NCBI GenBank assembly: GCA_027623315.1
Contig: JAQBYD010000045.1
Coordinates: forward strand, 1-33,307
Reading direction: 5' to 3'
From: Verrucomicrobiota bacterium
GTDB taxonomy: Bacteria; Verrucomicrobiota; Kiritimatiellia; CAJWTS01
Length of the DNA: 33,307 bases
This document shows positions 1-8,971 of the stretch, one piece after another. Made by a program: the position numbers and the translations under genes. Below the pieces are notes generated by a model. The model made no database searches, was not told the origin of the DNA, and saw nothing but the letters and a program-made list of their open reading frames with translations. Positions within the stretch are counted from its first letter, which is position 1, and each line of letters begins with the position of its first letter.

Positions 1-51
1 CATGCAACGCCGTTTATCGCTCCACTCCATCCGCTGAAAGCTCTTTTCCCA

Positions 52-78
52 CGGTTTTCCCTTCCTGAGGGAAAATCG
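52..78. other. Perfect hairpin downstream of the glycosyltransferase gene
   Basis: An inverted repeat with an 11-bp stem (one G-T wobble) and a 5-nt loop (TCCTG) lies about 170 nt beyond the 3' end of the minus-strand glycosyltransferase gene. The stem core is TTTTCCCT pairing with AGGGAAAA. No T-tract follows on either strand, so it is not a textbook intrinsic terminator. The rest of positions 1-245 shows no convincing gene. Confidence 0.35.
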
Positions 79-245
79 TAGCTAGGAGGCTGGCGGACCC
101 CTTGAGCGTCAATAATCGGAGGGCGGCTAAGTCCGACAGACTCCTAGGTTCAATTCCAGCGAAGCTGGCGACAAAGGAGGGTGACTTTGGCCATGGCCGC
201 GTTCGATTATTCTGGGCCCAGCCGGACCCGCGCCGGCTACCCCGG

Positions 246-1967
246 CTACTCCTGCCATCGCACACGGTCGGTCAGGAAGAGTTGATCGGAACTTCCTCGC
301 GGGAGCGCGATTCCGTGTTCAAGCGGGAAGTCTTCCGGAATCTGTCGATTCAGAATTGGTAACCAGTCCCGCTCGCGTCCCGTTACCAGATCCCGCATGA
401 ATGGGCGATCGGACGTCCTGGAGGTCAGGTAGAGGCCGGAGATCCGATGAACGAATCCGTGGATCTTGTAGAACTCCTCAAGCGTGCCCGGCAGCAGTAC
501 CGACACACGGTCGCCGTACCATGCCGTCGCCTCCGGTATATCACTACATACGACTTCGTCCTCCTCAAGTAGCTGGGTCACCTGCTGGACGAGGGGAGGG
601 TAGTATGGCGGATACGGGATTTGTGGCCGGCTCGAGAGCAGGGTCAGAATCAAGGGCAGTGCGCTGATACCGACGACGACAACGGCGAGAGAAGCGCGCA
701 GCGGGGCGATCATGATGTCGAGTATGTCGAGCACGCGAAAGAAGAAAGCGACGCCATAGAGAACGACGAATGGCGAGAAGATCATCAGGAGCCGTGCATG
801 CTGCAGGCCGTGCAGGGCAACCCACGCGCTGAAAAGCACGATCCCCACCAGGATGATCCACCGCAGTACATGCACCTCGTCGCGCACAAAGCGATAGAGG
901 AACGAGACCGTGAAGAACGCCATGAACATGACCCCGCCGATCTGCCAGAGCTCGCCGTCGAGTAAGAGAGCCGTGTTGCTCCATAGCTTCAGCTCGAGAG
1001 CCTTAAAGATGCGCGCCTGGTCAAACGCGGGCGCGAGAGATCGCCACGCCTGCTCGCCTTCGAACAGGCGCGTGTCCTGGAGTACGGCCAGGTGGGCGAG
1101 GCCCAGTGGTCCCCCGCCGGTCGCCAGATTACGGAAAGCCCACGGTGCCAGGCCGACGATGCAGAGCAGAAGAAAGACAAGCGTGACGCCCGCCCTGGAT
1201 CCCGGGTCTTCGATCGCAAAATAGAACATGCCGCAGAGGAGCGCGACGAGCAGCACGAGCGAGTAGTCGGTGAGGGCTCCCAGGACGGTGCAGACGGCCG
1301 TCAGAACGATGAAACCCCAGTGCGCGCGAGGGCTTTGCCGGCTGGCCAGGGCGCGAATGGCGGCCACGCCGGCCGCGAAGGCCGATGTCGAGAGAAAGCA
1401 TGAGAGGGGCGTCGGAAACCCGGAAATGGATTCCGCCAGTACGGCGTGGCTCAGTACGTACGCCAGCGCAGACACCAGGGCGACCGCGCGATTGAACAGC
1501 AGGCGGCCGAGGGTGAGCACCACCAGGCAGGTAGCGATCGTGAAGAGTTGTCCGACCGGGACGACGACCAGACGTTCCGGGGCAAAGAGGCGCCCGCGCT
1601 CAGCGGTGAAGGACGGTTTCGCGATTCGAAATCCCAGCGCCAGAGCGGCCGGGTAGACCGGAGCGTGTACGAGATCCGGTTGCGCGCCATCAAGATTTGC
1701 GGCGAGGCCGATCTTCTCCAGGTGCCCGAGCTGTGCCGGGCGGATACACGATGTGCGGAAGCCGGAACCACGGGCAAGTTCGCGGCCGACCTGTGCGTAG
1801 TCCATCGCCGCCGCGTCGCGCAATCCGCGAAATTGTGTGTACCCGTAGATCCCCACAATCCCGACGATGAACCCGCACAGCAGAACGGTCCGCAGAAAGC
1901 GGGCCACTCGCCCTTCCTCCAGGCTGTAGATGATGTCCTGGATGCCGCGTTGGATGTCGTCGACCAT
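246..1967 (-). CDS. PMT/ArnT-like integral membrane glycosyltransferase
   Basis: This 573-residue protein has about ten to eleven hydrophobic segments, the first at roughly residues 25-45. The first large extracytoplasmic loop then carries an Asp-Tyr pair (D56-Y57) followed by GRELARGSGF, as in the polyprenyl-phosphate-sugar-dependent GT-C transferases of the PMT_2/ArnT/RgtA group. Those enzymes move a sugar from a lipid carrier to lipid A, protein or glycan on the outer face of the inner membrane. The acceptor here cannot be read from sequence. The gene starts 90 nt after the stop of the sigma-54 regulator gene on the same strand, so co-transcription is plausible. No clear Shine-Dalgarno sequence precedes the chosen ATG. 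GT-C membrane topology is well supported, but the exact subfamily is not. Confidence 0.72.
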   Translation of the reverse strand: MVDDIQRGIQDIIYSLEEGRVARFLRTVLLCGFIVGIVGIYGYTQFRGLRDAAAMDYAQVGRELARGSGFRTSCIRPAQLGHLEKIGLAANLDGAQPDLVHAPVYPAALALGFRIAKPSFTAERGRLFAPERLVVVPVGQLFTIATCLVVLTLGRLLFNRAVALVSALAYVLSHAVLAESISGFPTPLSCFLSTSAFAAGVAAIRALASRQSPRAHWGFIVLTAVCTVLGALTDYSLVLLVALLCGMFYFAIEDPGSRAGVTLVFLLLCIVGLAPWAFRNLATGGGPLGLAHLAVLQDTRLFEGEQAWRSLAPAFDQARIFKALELKLWSNTALLLDGELWQIGGVMFMAFFTVSFLYRFVRDEVHVLRWIILVGIVLFSAWVALHGLQHARLLMIFSPFVVLYGVAFFFRVLDILDIMIAPLRASLAVVVVGISALPLILTLLSSRPQIPYPPYYPPLVQQVTQLLEEDEVVCSDIPEATAWYGDRVSVLLPGTLEEFYKIHGFVHRISGLYLTSRTSDRPFMRDLVTGRERDWLPILNRQIPEDFPLEHGIALPRGSSDQLFLTDRVRWQE

Positions 1968-2056
1968 GAATCAGGTTGCCGTGGTCCGTGTGGAGTGTGG
2001 GTTGCGGCGTGGTGCGGCAGTTGCGCGCTGGTCTTCGAGTCTACGCGGCAGTGGGT

Positions 2057-3442
2057 TCACTGATCTTCGTCCTCCGTGTAACGGTTCAGTTTGCGATGCA
2101 AGGTGCGGCGGCTGATGCCGAGCTGTTGCGCGGCCTTGGTCTTGTTGCCCTTGTTCTCCTCCAGGGCTTCCTCGATCATCTCCCGTTCCGCGTCGTCCAG
2201 ACGTGCGGCGGAGACCGCCGCTCGAGTTGCGGTGCGTCCCGGTCGTCGCGTCGCGCCCCGCGCGATGCCATCTCGAACCGCCGCGGGAACATCCCTTACC
2301 GTCAGCCGATTACCGCGTGTCAGGATGACCATCTTTTCAATCACGTTGCGCAGTTCGCGCACGTTCCCCGGCCATGCATATGCGCTAAGCAGTTGGAGCG
2401 CATCGGCCGAGATGTCTGAGATATCCTTGCCGTTGGCCTGGCTGAACTCTTGCAGAAAGAGTTTGCAGAGCAGCGGAACGTCTCCCTCGCGCTCGCGCAG
2501 CGGCGGAAGTGAGATGTCAACCACGTTCAACCTGAAATAGAGGTCTTCGCGGAACGATCCGGATTCGACGCGCTCCCATAATTCCGCGTTGGTTGCGGCG
2601 ATCAGGCGAATATCGACGGAGATCGACTGATTGCCGCCGACGCGCTCGAACGCTCGTGTTTCAAGTACACGCAGCAGTTTGACTTGCATCTCAGGCGCGA
2701 TCTCCGAGATCTCGTCAAGAAAGAGGGTGCCGCCGTCCGCTATCTCGAATCGTCCGCGGTGTCGCTCGACCGCGCCCGTAAAAGCGCCTTTCTCATGGCC
2801 GAAGAGCTCGCTCTCAAGAACATTCGCGGACAGGGCAGCGCAGTGAACGGCAACGAACGGTCCTTTTGACCGCGGGCTTAGGTGATGCAGGGCCTGGGCC
2901 ACGAGTTCCTTGCCGGTGCCACTCTCGCCCTGCACGAGCACCGTGGCCTGCGTCGGAGCCGCCTGCTTGATGGTTTCGAACGCTTCGCGCATTGCTTCCG
3001 CATGACTGACAATGTTCTCGATGCCGTACTTCTCATTGAGGCGCTCGTGGAGCAGGAGGTTCTCGCTCTCGATCTCGCGCGTGCGCAGGGCGCGCTGCAG
3101 CAGGATCTCGAGCCGGTCAAGATTCACCGGTTTCGTCAAGTAGTCGTAGGCGCCATGCTTCATCGCTTCGACGGCGGTCTCGACGTTACCGTATGCGGTA
3201 AGCAGAACGCAGATCGGGGGGTCGGACATGCTCATCGCGCGGGACAGCAGCGTCAGCCCGTCCATGCCCGGCATGCGCAGGTCCGTGAGCAGGACGTCGA
3301 CGTGCGCTGAGGAGAGCACGGAGAGTGCCGTTTCGGCGCTCTCCGCGAGTTTAACGTCGTACTGGGACCGCAGCGCACGCCCGAGTCCGTCCCGCGTGTT
3401 CCGGTCGTCGTCCACGATCAGGATGATTTGCTTTGTGCTCAT
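2057..3442 (-). CDS. NtrC-family sigma-54-dependent response regulator
   Basis: The 461-residue protein has the full three-domain layout. The receiver domain (about 1-120) has an acidic pocket at D11-D13, phospho-acceptor D54 and conserved K104. The AAA+ sigma-54 interaction domain (about 140-375) shows Walker A GESGTGKE (172-179), the sigma-54 contact loop GAFTGA (219-224), Walker B GGTLFLDE (237-244) and WPGNVREL near 358. A C-terminal Fis-type helix-turn-helix (about 420-455) contains [20 protein letters not shown]. It should therefore activate RpoN promoters when phosphorylated. Its ATG overlaps the stop of the upstream kinase gene by 4 nt (ATGA), so the kinase is almost certainly its partner. 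The glycosyltransferase gene follows on the same strand. Target genes are not known. Confidence 0.95.
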   Translation of the reverse strand: MSTKQIILIVDDDRNTRDGLGRALRSQYDVKLAESAETALSVLSSAHVDVLLTDLRMPGMDGLTLLSRAMSMSDPPICVLLTAYGNVETAVEAMKHGAYDYLTKPVNLDRLEILLQRALRTREIESENLLLHERLNEKYGIENIVSHAEAMREAFETIKQAAPTQATVLVQGESGTGKELVAQALHHLSPRSKGPFVAVHCAALSANVLESELFGHEKGAFTGAVERHRGRFEIADGGTLFLDEISEIAPEMQVKLLRVLETRAFERVGGNQSISVDIRLIAATNAELWERVESGSFREDLYFRLNVVDISLPPLREREGDVPLLCKLFLQEFSQANGKDISDISADALQLLSAYAWPGNVRELRNVIEKMVILTRGNRLTVRDVPAAVRDGIARGATRRPGRTATRAAVSAARLDDAEREMIEEALEENKGNKTKAAQQLGISRRTLHRKLNRYTEDEDQ

Positions 3443-4623
3443 TCAACCTCTTGGGCGACCGGCACGGGGGTCTTGAGAACTCGCATGCGTCGGTCGGAGA
3501 ACGGCAGAAATATCGTGAACGTGGTGCCGACATTCTCTTCGCTCGTGACTTCGAGCTGGCCGTCGTGGTCCTCGATGATTCTCTGAACGATCATCAGGCC
3601 GAGGCCTGAACCTTCGGATTTCGTGGTATGGTAAGGGTCGAAAATGCGCCCGAATCGTCCCGCGTCGATTCCAACGCCGCTGTCCTGGAACGAGACAGCG
3701 ATACCGCGATCCGAGCTGATCACTGAGATGGTCAAACGACCGCCGTCGGGCATCGCCTGAATAGCGTTCTTGGTCAGGTTGAAAAAGGCTTGCTTGATCT
3801 GGTCGCCGTCAATCCGGATCGGAGGAAGGGTCTGGGGGCGCTCGATCTCAACCACGATCTCCCGATTCTCGATATCGTGCTTCATGAGCGTCAGCGTCTC
3901 CTGAAGGGTGGTTTCGATCTGCGTGAGTACGCGACGAGGTCTCGTGGGGCGCACGGCATGCAGGAATTGGGTGATGATCCCATCGAGGCGGGTGACCTCG
4001 CTGAGCGCAACGTCGACGAGCTGTCGCAGCGACTCCTGCTTCTCATCCGGCAGGCCGCCCAATTCGCGCTCGAGGAGTTGCAGGTGAATCGTGAGGGCAT
4101 TCAACGGATTCCCTATTTCGTGGGCCACGCCCGACGCGAGCAGCTTCAGGGCATTCGTCCGTTCCGACTCGACACGATTCTCAGCGCGTTGCCGGTCCGA
4201 TGTGATGTCACGCAGGATGATCACCGCCCCGTTCTCCGCCGATCCGACCGAGGCGAGCGGCACGATGTAGAAGCTGAGTATACGGGGTTCCGGATAATCC
4301 ACTTCGATCTCGCTACGCACGAGCTTAGACCACTCACCCTCGGTCAGGTTTAAGATGCCCTCCCACTCCACATCGCGCAGGTATCGCGAAATGGGCTCCC
4401 CCTGGACTTCGTCCATCTGAAAGCCGAGCAAACGTTCCGCCGTACGGTTCGCATAGGTCAGGCAAGCTTTGCCGTCCAGCACGACGACGCCTTCCTGGAT
4501 AGCCTCGAATATTGCATCCAGAAGGCCCTTCTCGCGGGCAAGGCGAAGAAATTGGGTCTGGAGACTCTCAGGATCAATGTGATCCATGTGCTCGATTAGT
4601 TTATCCAGGAATTTCGATTTCAT
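3439..4623 (-). CDS. NtrB-like soluble PAS sensor histidine kinase
   Basis: This 394-residue kinase has no membrane segment or signal peptide, so it should sense a cytoplasmic signal or act through a partner. A short helical N-terminus is followed by a PAS domain (about 33-145, with ANRTAERLLGF). The HisKA domain has the H-box GVAHEIGNPLNAL with phospho-acceptor H168. The HATPase domain has an N-box around N286 (NLTKNAIQAMP), G1 DSGVGID (314-320) and G2 GSGLGL (338-343). The architecture matches NtrB-type kinases that pair with sigma-54 activators, and the cognate regulator overlaps it by 4 nt. A short Pro/Val-rich tail (about 380-394) follows the catalytic domain. The start ATG has no strong Shine-Dalgarno sequence but gives the natural family N-terminus. 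Confidence 0.93.
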   Translation of the reverse strand: MKSKFLDKLIEHMDHIDPESLQTQFLRLAREKGLLDAIFEAIQEGVVVLDGKACLTYANRTAERLLGFQMDEVQGEPISRYLRDVEWEGILNLTEGEWSKLVRSEIEVDYPEPRILSFYIVPLASVGSAENGAVIILRDITSDRQRAENRVESERTNALKLLASGVAHEIGNPLNALTIHLQLLERELGGLPDEKQESLRQLVDVALSEVTRLDGIITQFLHAVRPTRPRRVLTQIETTLQETLTLMKHDIENREIVVEIERPQTLPPIRIDGDQIKQAFFNLTKNAIQAMPDGGRLTISVISSDRGIAVSFQDSGVGIDAGRFGRIFDPYHTTKSEGSGLGLMIVQRIIEDHDGQLEVTSEENVGTTFTIFLPFSDRRMRVLKTPVPVAQEVE

Positions 4624-4816
4624 GACTGCTCAGTTGCGACAAATTGACTCAAGTTTAGGCTGTCCGACGTGCGATGCGCAAGGTGAAACTGCGACATAAC
4701 GAATCGGTCGTGGAGGGATATGGCCTCAAGCTCGCTGATAATCGCGTACGAGATCTTTTTCGTTGACCCCGACTCACGCGAAGGATACGCAGTACAGCTT
4801 TTGAGGGGAGCTTTGG

Positions 4817-5275
4817 ATGGATAACCCAGTCATAGGCATGTTTAGCAACCGGTCGTTTTGGTCGCCTTTCTGGGCCTGGTTTTTGGCCCAGATCTGCAAG
4901 GCGATTATCGGTTTTCTGCGCACTCGGCGAATCGACTTCGGCTATCTCGTCAGTACAGGCGGCATGCCGAGCGCCCACTCCTCGATGGTTGGGGGACTCG
5001 CGACCTCGATCGGATTGGAGGCGGGGTTCGGCTCGCCGGTCTTCGCGCTCGCCCTGTTCTTCGCGCTGATCGTGATGTTTGATGCGGCGACCGTGCGCCG
5101 CGCTGCCGGGCACCAGGCGCGGCTTCTGAACCAGATTGTTGACGAACTCTTCCATGAACACCGTCTCTCCGAGCAAAAACTTGCCGAACTGCTGGGGCAC
5201 ACACGTCTTGAGGTCTTCATGGGGCTCTTGCTTGGGATCGTGACCGCATTGCTCGTACACGCCGTATCGGCTTGA
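4817..5275 (+). CDS. DivPAP2 (YuiD-like) membrane protein, acid phosphatase/haloperoxidase-related
   Basis: This 152-residue protein belongs to the divergent PAP2 family typified by Bacillus YuiD. It has about three to four hydrophobic segments, the signature GGMPSAHSS (48-56) and the downstream motif DAATVRRAAGHQA (89-101). The family resembles vanadium haloperoxidases and PAP2 phosphatases, but its substrate is not established. An undecaprenyl-pyrophosphate-like lipid is only a guess. A good Shine-Dalgarno sequence (AGGGGAG, 4804-4810) sits 6 nt before the ATG and fixes the start. The gene is divergent from the histidine kinase gene, leaving a 193-nt shared upstream region (4624-4816) in which no convincing promoter could be assigned. 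Confidence 0.88.
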   Translation: MDNPVIGMFSNRSFWSPFWAWFLAQICKAIIGFLRTRRIDFGYLVSTGGMPSAHSSMVGGLATSIGLEAGFGSPVFALALFFALIVMFDAATVRRAAGHQARLLNQIVDELFHEHRLSEQKLAELLGHTRLEVFMGLLLGIVTALLVHAVSA

Positions 5276-5336
5276 GCGTCCAGATGTCCTGGCTGCGGCC
5301 CGCAGCGCGGAATCCGCCGCCGAAGTGGGAGATGTA

Positions 5337-5364
5337 TTGACAGGACGGGGCCTTTCGATAGATT
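5337..5364 (+). promoter_or_regulatory. Candidate sigma-70-type promoter for the LolA-like/DUF21 operon
   Basis: A perfect -35 box TTGACA (5337-5342) is followed after 16 nt by TAGATT (5359-5364), four of six matches to a -10 box. It lies in the 237-nt gap before the LolA-like gene and would leave a 5' leader of about 140 nt. This is sequence resemblance only. Confidence 0.4.
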
Positions 5365-5511
5365 CCGTAAATGCATGCGTCCGCCGGCGTCGAAGACGTC
5401 TGGCAGATTATCGAGGACGCGATCAGAGTAGATAGAGCCGCTGGCCCTTGCGCGATGAGCGTCGAAGCCTGGAGCTTCCGCCGTTCGAAGCGGGCAGTGT
5501 AGCGGCCGTAA

Positions 5512-6378
5512 ATGAACTTCGACGACAACTCATTTTCCGGTGCCCGGGCGCAGGTACGCCGGGCTTGGACCACGCGCGTCTGCGCAGATCTTGCCTGGCG
5601 ATCAAAGCGTCGGTTCGTCGCCGTGGCCATGATCTTCGCAGCCGCGCTTCCCGCCTCCGCGCAGCACGATGAACCGGCTTTTCCCGCCGCCGCCGGCCTG
5701 CTCGCCGCTGTGCGCGCCCGGCTTCCGCAGGAGCCCGTAGGCATCCATGCACAGTTGATTGTTCGAAGTCCGCGCTTCGAGGAGCGCATTCGATTGAACG
5801 TGGATGTGGAGTTGGATTGGGGGCGCCCGCAGCCCGTGTCGTCGTACACGGTGCGCGACTACTTCGGAGCGCCACTCCAGCGCCTCACCGTGAAGCGCCA
5901 AGCGACGGAGGATTCCCACTACACCTTCGCGTCCGGGCCGGCCATGACGAACGCGGCACTGCCCGACCTGGCGGCGGCTATCCAGGGCACCGACGTGAGC
6001 TGGCTGGATCTGAGCCTGGCCTACCTATGGTGGCCGGGCGGAGAGACGGTGGGCGTGGATACGATATTGGGCCAGAACTGCTACATGCTTGAACTGCCCG
6101 CTCCGCGGCGCAGCCAGGCCGGATACGCGCGTGTGAAGCTTTGGGTCAGCGCCAAGTCGATGATGCTCCTGCGAGCCGAAGCCTATGACGCCGCAGGCGC
6201 ACTCAAGCGGCAGGTGGCCTTGAAGAGTTTCAAGAAGATGGGCGACCAGTGGATCGCTAAGCGAATCGATGTGACGAGCTATCCGTCCGGGCGCCGAACG
6301 CAGTTGCTCGTCCGAGACATGGCCGGCACGCAGGGAGGCGCGGGCGAGGGTGCGCGGGACGCCGGGGGCGTGGACTGA
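5512..6378 (+). CDS. Exported LolA-like outer-membrane lipoprotein-sorting family protein
   Basis: The 288-residue product starts with an unusually long, basic N-terminal region before the hydrophobic stretch RRFVAVAMIFAAALPASAQ (about 34-52), which ends in a plausible signal-peptidase I site. An internal start is possible, but the only downstream in-frame ATG falls inside the hydrophobic core, so the first ATG is kept. The mature part is predicted all-beta. Its ending (KLWVSAKSMMLLRAEAYDA, then LKSFKKMGDQWIAKRIDV) is typical of the LolA-like family (PF17131/TP0789 type), which binds lipids or lipoproteins in the periplasm. Its TGA overlaps the next ATG by 1 nt (TGATG), so it is translationally coupled to the two DUF21 genes. 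A link between the exported protein and those transporters is inferred from this coupling. Confidence 0.72.
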   Translation: MNFDDNSFSGARAQVRRAWTTRVCADLAWRSKRRFVAVAMIFAAALPASAQHDEPAFPAAAGLLAAVRARLPQEPVGIHAQLIVRSPRFEERIRLNVDVELDWGRPQPVSSYTVRDYFGAPLQRLTVKRQATEDSHYTFASGPAMTNAALPDLAAAIQGTDVSWLDLSLAYLWWPGGETVGVDTILGQNCYMLELPAPRRSQAGYARVKLWVSAKSMMLLRAEAYDAAGALKRQVALKSFKKMGDQWIAKRIDVTSYPSGRRTQLLVRDMAGTQGGAGEGARDAGGVD

Positions 6379-7649
6379 TGGGGATCATGCTCGCCCTGGT
6401 TTGCTTGGTCTGCCTGCTGGTGGCCTCGGCTTTTTTCTCGAGCTCGGAGACGGCTCTCTTTTCGCTCGATCCGCATGAGGTGGAGCGTGTTGGGGACCGC
6501 AACCCCCGCGCCGGACAGCTCGTGCGCCGGCTGTTGAGCCGCCCCACGCAGTTGCTTTCCACGATTCTGATTGGAAACACGATCGTGAACGTGGTGGCAT
6601 CCGTGGTCGCCTTCGCCGCTCTCGAGCAACTCTTTCCCCGTTTTGGTGCGATCATTACGATTCCACTGATGACGATCCTCCTGCTGATTCTTGGCGAGAT
6701 CACGCCAAAGCGTATCGCCATGCGCTACCCGGTGCAGATGACGGCGATGTATGCCACGGCGCTTTCGATCTTGAATACGATTCTCGCACCGGCGCGCATG
6801 CTACTTGACTCCGTGACCCAATGGATTGACGAGTACGTGACGCATGCTCCGCTGCCGTTGACCGATGACGAGTTTCGGACGGTCGTGGGCATCAGTGAAG
6901 AGGAAGGCGTGCTCGACGAAGAGGAGCGCACGATGGTCGACGGGATCATCCGCCTGGAGGACATCCAGGCGAGCGACGTGATGACGCCGCGTGTTGACGT
7001 GATCGGGGTTGACCTCGATGAGAACCCCGCCAGGTACCTGGATATCGCGCGGCACGCGAAGGTTCATTTTCTGCCGATGTACCGCCGTACGCGTGATGAC
7101 GTGGAGGGAATTCTCGACGTCCTGAAGTACCTCCTCTCTCCCTCACACAACCTGGAGGAGTGTAGTATCCCCGTGGCCTACGTTCCTGAAACGGCAAGCC
7201 TGGACACGCTGCTGACCAAGTTCCAGAGAGAGGGACTGCGCGTGGCCATCGTCGCCGATGAGTACGGCGGGACCGCGGGCCTGATTACGCTGGGCGACAT
7301 TATCGAAGAGATTGTCGAGGATGTGGAGAATGAATACCGCGCCGATCACTCCACGATCGCCCCGCTCGGTGCTGACCGATGGTTGATTGAGGGGAGTACG
7401 AGTCTCGAGGAGATTAACTACGAACTGGACCTGGAACTCGAGGCCGAGGGCGCGGATCGCATCTCCGGTTGGGTCATCGCGCAAGCCGAGGAGATCCCCA
7501 AGCCGGGGCAGGTTGTCGAAGCGCAGGCCTGCCGCGTGAGGGTGCAGCGTGTTCGGAAGAATCGTATTACCTGGGTCCAACTCACGCAGTTGCCACCGTC
7601 GCAGGATGATGCCGAAGACGAGGACGACGAGGACGAGGACCGGAACTGA
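6378..7649 (+). CDS. CorC/HlyC-type DUF21-CBS membrane protein (CNNM family)
   Basis: The 423-residue protein begins with a DUF21/CNNM membrane domain (about 1-185), with the characteristic start FFSSSETALFSLDPHEVERV and the repeated LLSTILIGNTIVNVVAS region. It continues with a CBS pair (about 195-325), including VMTPRVDVIGVD near residue 201 and DEYGGTAGLITLGDI near 293. It ends with a CorC_HlyC domain (about 335-405) and a very acidic tail (DDAEDEDDEDEDRN). Members are linked to Mg2+/Co2+ export or resistance, and the label hemolysin is historical. Overlaps of 1 nt on both sides place it in the middle of a three-gene operon. Confidence 0.9.
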   Translation: MGIMLALVCLVCLLVASAFFSSSETALFSLDPHEVERVGDRNPRAGQLVRRLLSRPTQLLSTILIGNTIVNVVASVVAFAALEQLFPRFGAIITIPLMTILLLILGEITPKRIAMRYPVQMTAMYATALSILNTILAPARMLLDSVTQWIDEYVTHAPLPLTDDEFRTVVGISEEEGVLDEEERTMVDGIIRLEDIQASDVMTPRVDVIGVDLDENPARYLDIARHAKVHFLPMYRRTRDDVEGILDVLKYLLSPSHNLEECSIPVAYVPETASLDTLLTKFQREGLRVAIVADEYGGTAGLITLGDIIEEIVEDVENEYRADHSTIAPLGADRWLIEGSTSLEEINYELDLELEAEGADRISGWVIAQAEEIPKPGQVVEAQACRVRVQRVRKNRITWVQLTQLPPSQDDAEDEDDEDEDRN

Positions 7650-8620
7650 TGTTGGTTGTGATCCAGGTGTTGCTGATTCTTGTCTGCCTCGTCGGCTCGG
7701 CGTTCTTCTCCGGCCTCGAGACGGGGGTGATTTCAATCAACCGCATGCGCTTGCGCCACTTCGTGAAGGAGGGCTCCAGGCGCGCCCGACTCCTGCAGGA
7801 TCTATTGGACCCTCCCGATCGCCTGCTCGGGACCACCCTGCTGGGAACGAATCTCTGCAACGTCATGGTCTCGGTCATCGCCGCCAGCCTGGCCTTTAAC
7901 GTCTCCGAGGAGCGGGGACCCACGGTGTCGGCGGTCGTGGTGACCTGCGTGCTGCTTGTCTTCGGGGAGTACGTTCCCAAGGCGTGGTTCCAGGCGCGGC
8001 CGTACCGGCGTTGCCGGCCGTTCGCCGATGCCTTGCATATGAGCTGGCGGGTCATGCGGCCCCTGGTTGTAGCGGTCACGGCGATCACGCGCGTGTTTCT
8101 GCGCGGCGGGGGCGACATGTTCGGCCGGGGACGTCACTCGGTGAACCGCGAAGAGTTGAAAGTGCTCGCACACGACGTGGAGCGCGGCGGAACGATCTCA
8201 CCCGAAGAACGGATCATGATTCACCGTGTGTTTGAGCTCTCCTCCAAGGAAGCGCGCCAGGTGATGGTGCCGGCCGATCAGATCGTCAGTGTTGCCGGGG
8301 ACGCCACCGTGGCAGATCTGTGTAGCCTGTCACGGGAAAGATCGTACACCAGGATTCCGGTCCGCGACGCCGCCGACAAACTCGTCGGAGTCATTAACAT
8401 GTTTGATGTTCTCGGGTCGCACCATCTGGATAGCGAGGATCCGGTGAGCGAATTCATGCGAAGCCCGCTCTTTATCTCCGAAACGACCCCAATTGACGAC
8501 ATCTTTCCGCGGCTTCGCATCTCGCGCCAATCGATGTGCCTCGTGCGCAACGAATCGGGCTCGGTTTCCGGGCTGCTCACTACCGAAGACATCCTGCGCG
8601 AAATAGTCGGCGAGCTGTAG
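7649..8620 (+). CDS. Second DUF21-CBS membrane protein, lacking the CorC_HlyC domain
   Basis: This 323-residue paralogue of the preceding gene has the same DUF21 opening (SAFFSGLETGVISINRMRLRH) and a CBS pair, from about residue 200 (QVMVPADQIVSV) to the end (GLLTTEDILREIVGEL). The protein stops where the CorC_HlyC domain of its neighbour would begin. It is full length for the short version of the family, with no sign of a frameshift at the 3' end. Tandem pairs of this kind may form heteromeric transporters, which is an inference. Its ATG overlaps the preceding TGA by 1 nt. Confidence 0.88.
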   Translation: MLVVIQVLLILVCLVGSAFFSGLETGVISINRMRLRHFVKEGSRRARLLQDLLDPPDRLLGTTLLGTNLCNVMVSVIAASLAFNVSEERGPTVSAVVVTCVLLVFGEYVPKAWFQARPYRRCRPFADALHMSWRVMRPLVVAVTAITRVFLRGGGDMFGRGRHSVNREELKVLAHDVERGGTISPEERIMIHRVFELSSKEARQVMVPADQIVSVAGDATVADLCSLSRERSYTRIPVRDAADKLVGVINMFDVLGSHHLDSEDPVSEFMRSPLFISETTPIDDIFPRLRISRQSMCLVRNESGSVSGLLTTEDILREIVGEL

Positions 8621-8933
8621 GAGATCGGCTGGGGATCGATTCGGCCGACGTTGGGCCGGTGGCCACATGCGGCCCGCATGCCCGGCGCCGGTGGATCTAT
8701 GCAGCCACCTCGGCCACACCCGTTCGGGTCGCTCCAAGGCCGATGCTTCTTACGTCTGTAAATTTGCGCGGTTTTCCGGAGTGAAACGCAGGTCGCGACG
8801 CTTCGGGCAATCGCTTGGCATGCCGCATGCTAAAGCACATGGCAACCCTCAGTTGGTGGGTACGAGAAAAGGCACGCTAACCCAGGCCTTTAATGAAACT
8901 CAACTGGCTGTCCGGTGACTGCCTCACGGCAAC
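8621..8933. other. Intergenic region without a recognisable gene
   Basis: About 310 nt separate the end of the DUF21 operon from the shared terminator. Short open frames exist on both strands, but none resembles a known protein or has a ribosome binding site. Local inverted repeats (GGCCGGTGGCC-like sequence near 8655-8690) are visible, but no RNA family could be matched. The conserved cores of RNase P RNA, tmRNA and SRP RNA were looked for and are absent. Confidence 0.5.
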
Positions 8934-8960
8934 AAAGGCCCGGTCTTCGACCGGGCTTTT
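8934..8960. terminator. Bidirectional intrinsic terminator between convergent genes
   Basis: A perfect 8-bp GC-rich stem (GCCCGGTC pairing with GACCGGGC) with a 3-nt loop (TTC) is flanked by AAAG on the left and TTTT on the right. This gives a U-tract whichever strand is transcribed. It sits between the plus-strand DUF21 operon and the convergent minus-strand coiled-coil gene, as expected for a shared terminator. Confidence 0.88.
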
Positions 8961-8971
8961 GTGCGTGTGGG

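Noticed and set aside
145..175. T-arm-like sequence GGTTCAATTCC suggesting a tRNA
   Set aside because: The flanking bases do not form a 5-bp T-stem, no acceptor or anticodon stem can be drawn, and no 3' CCA context fits.
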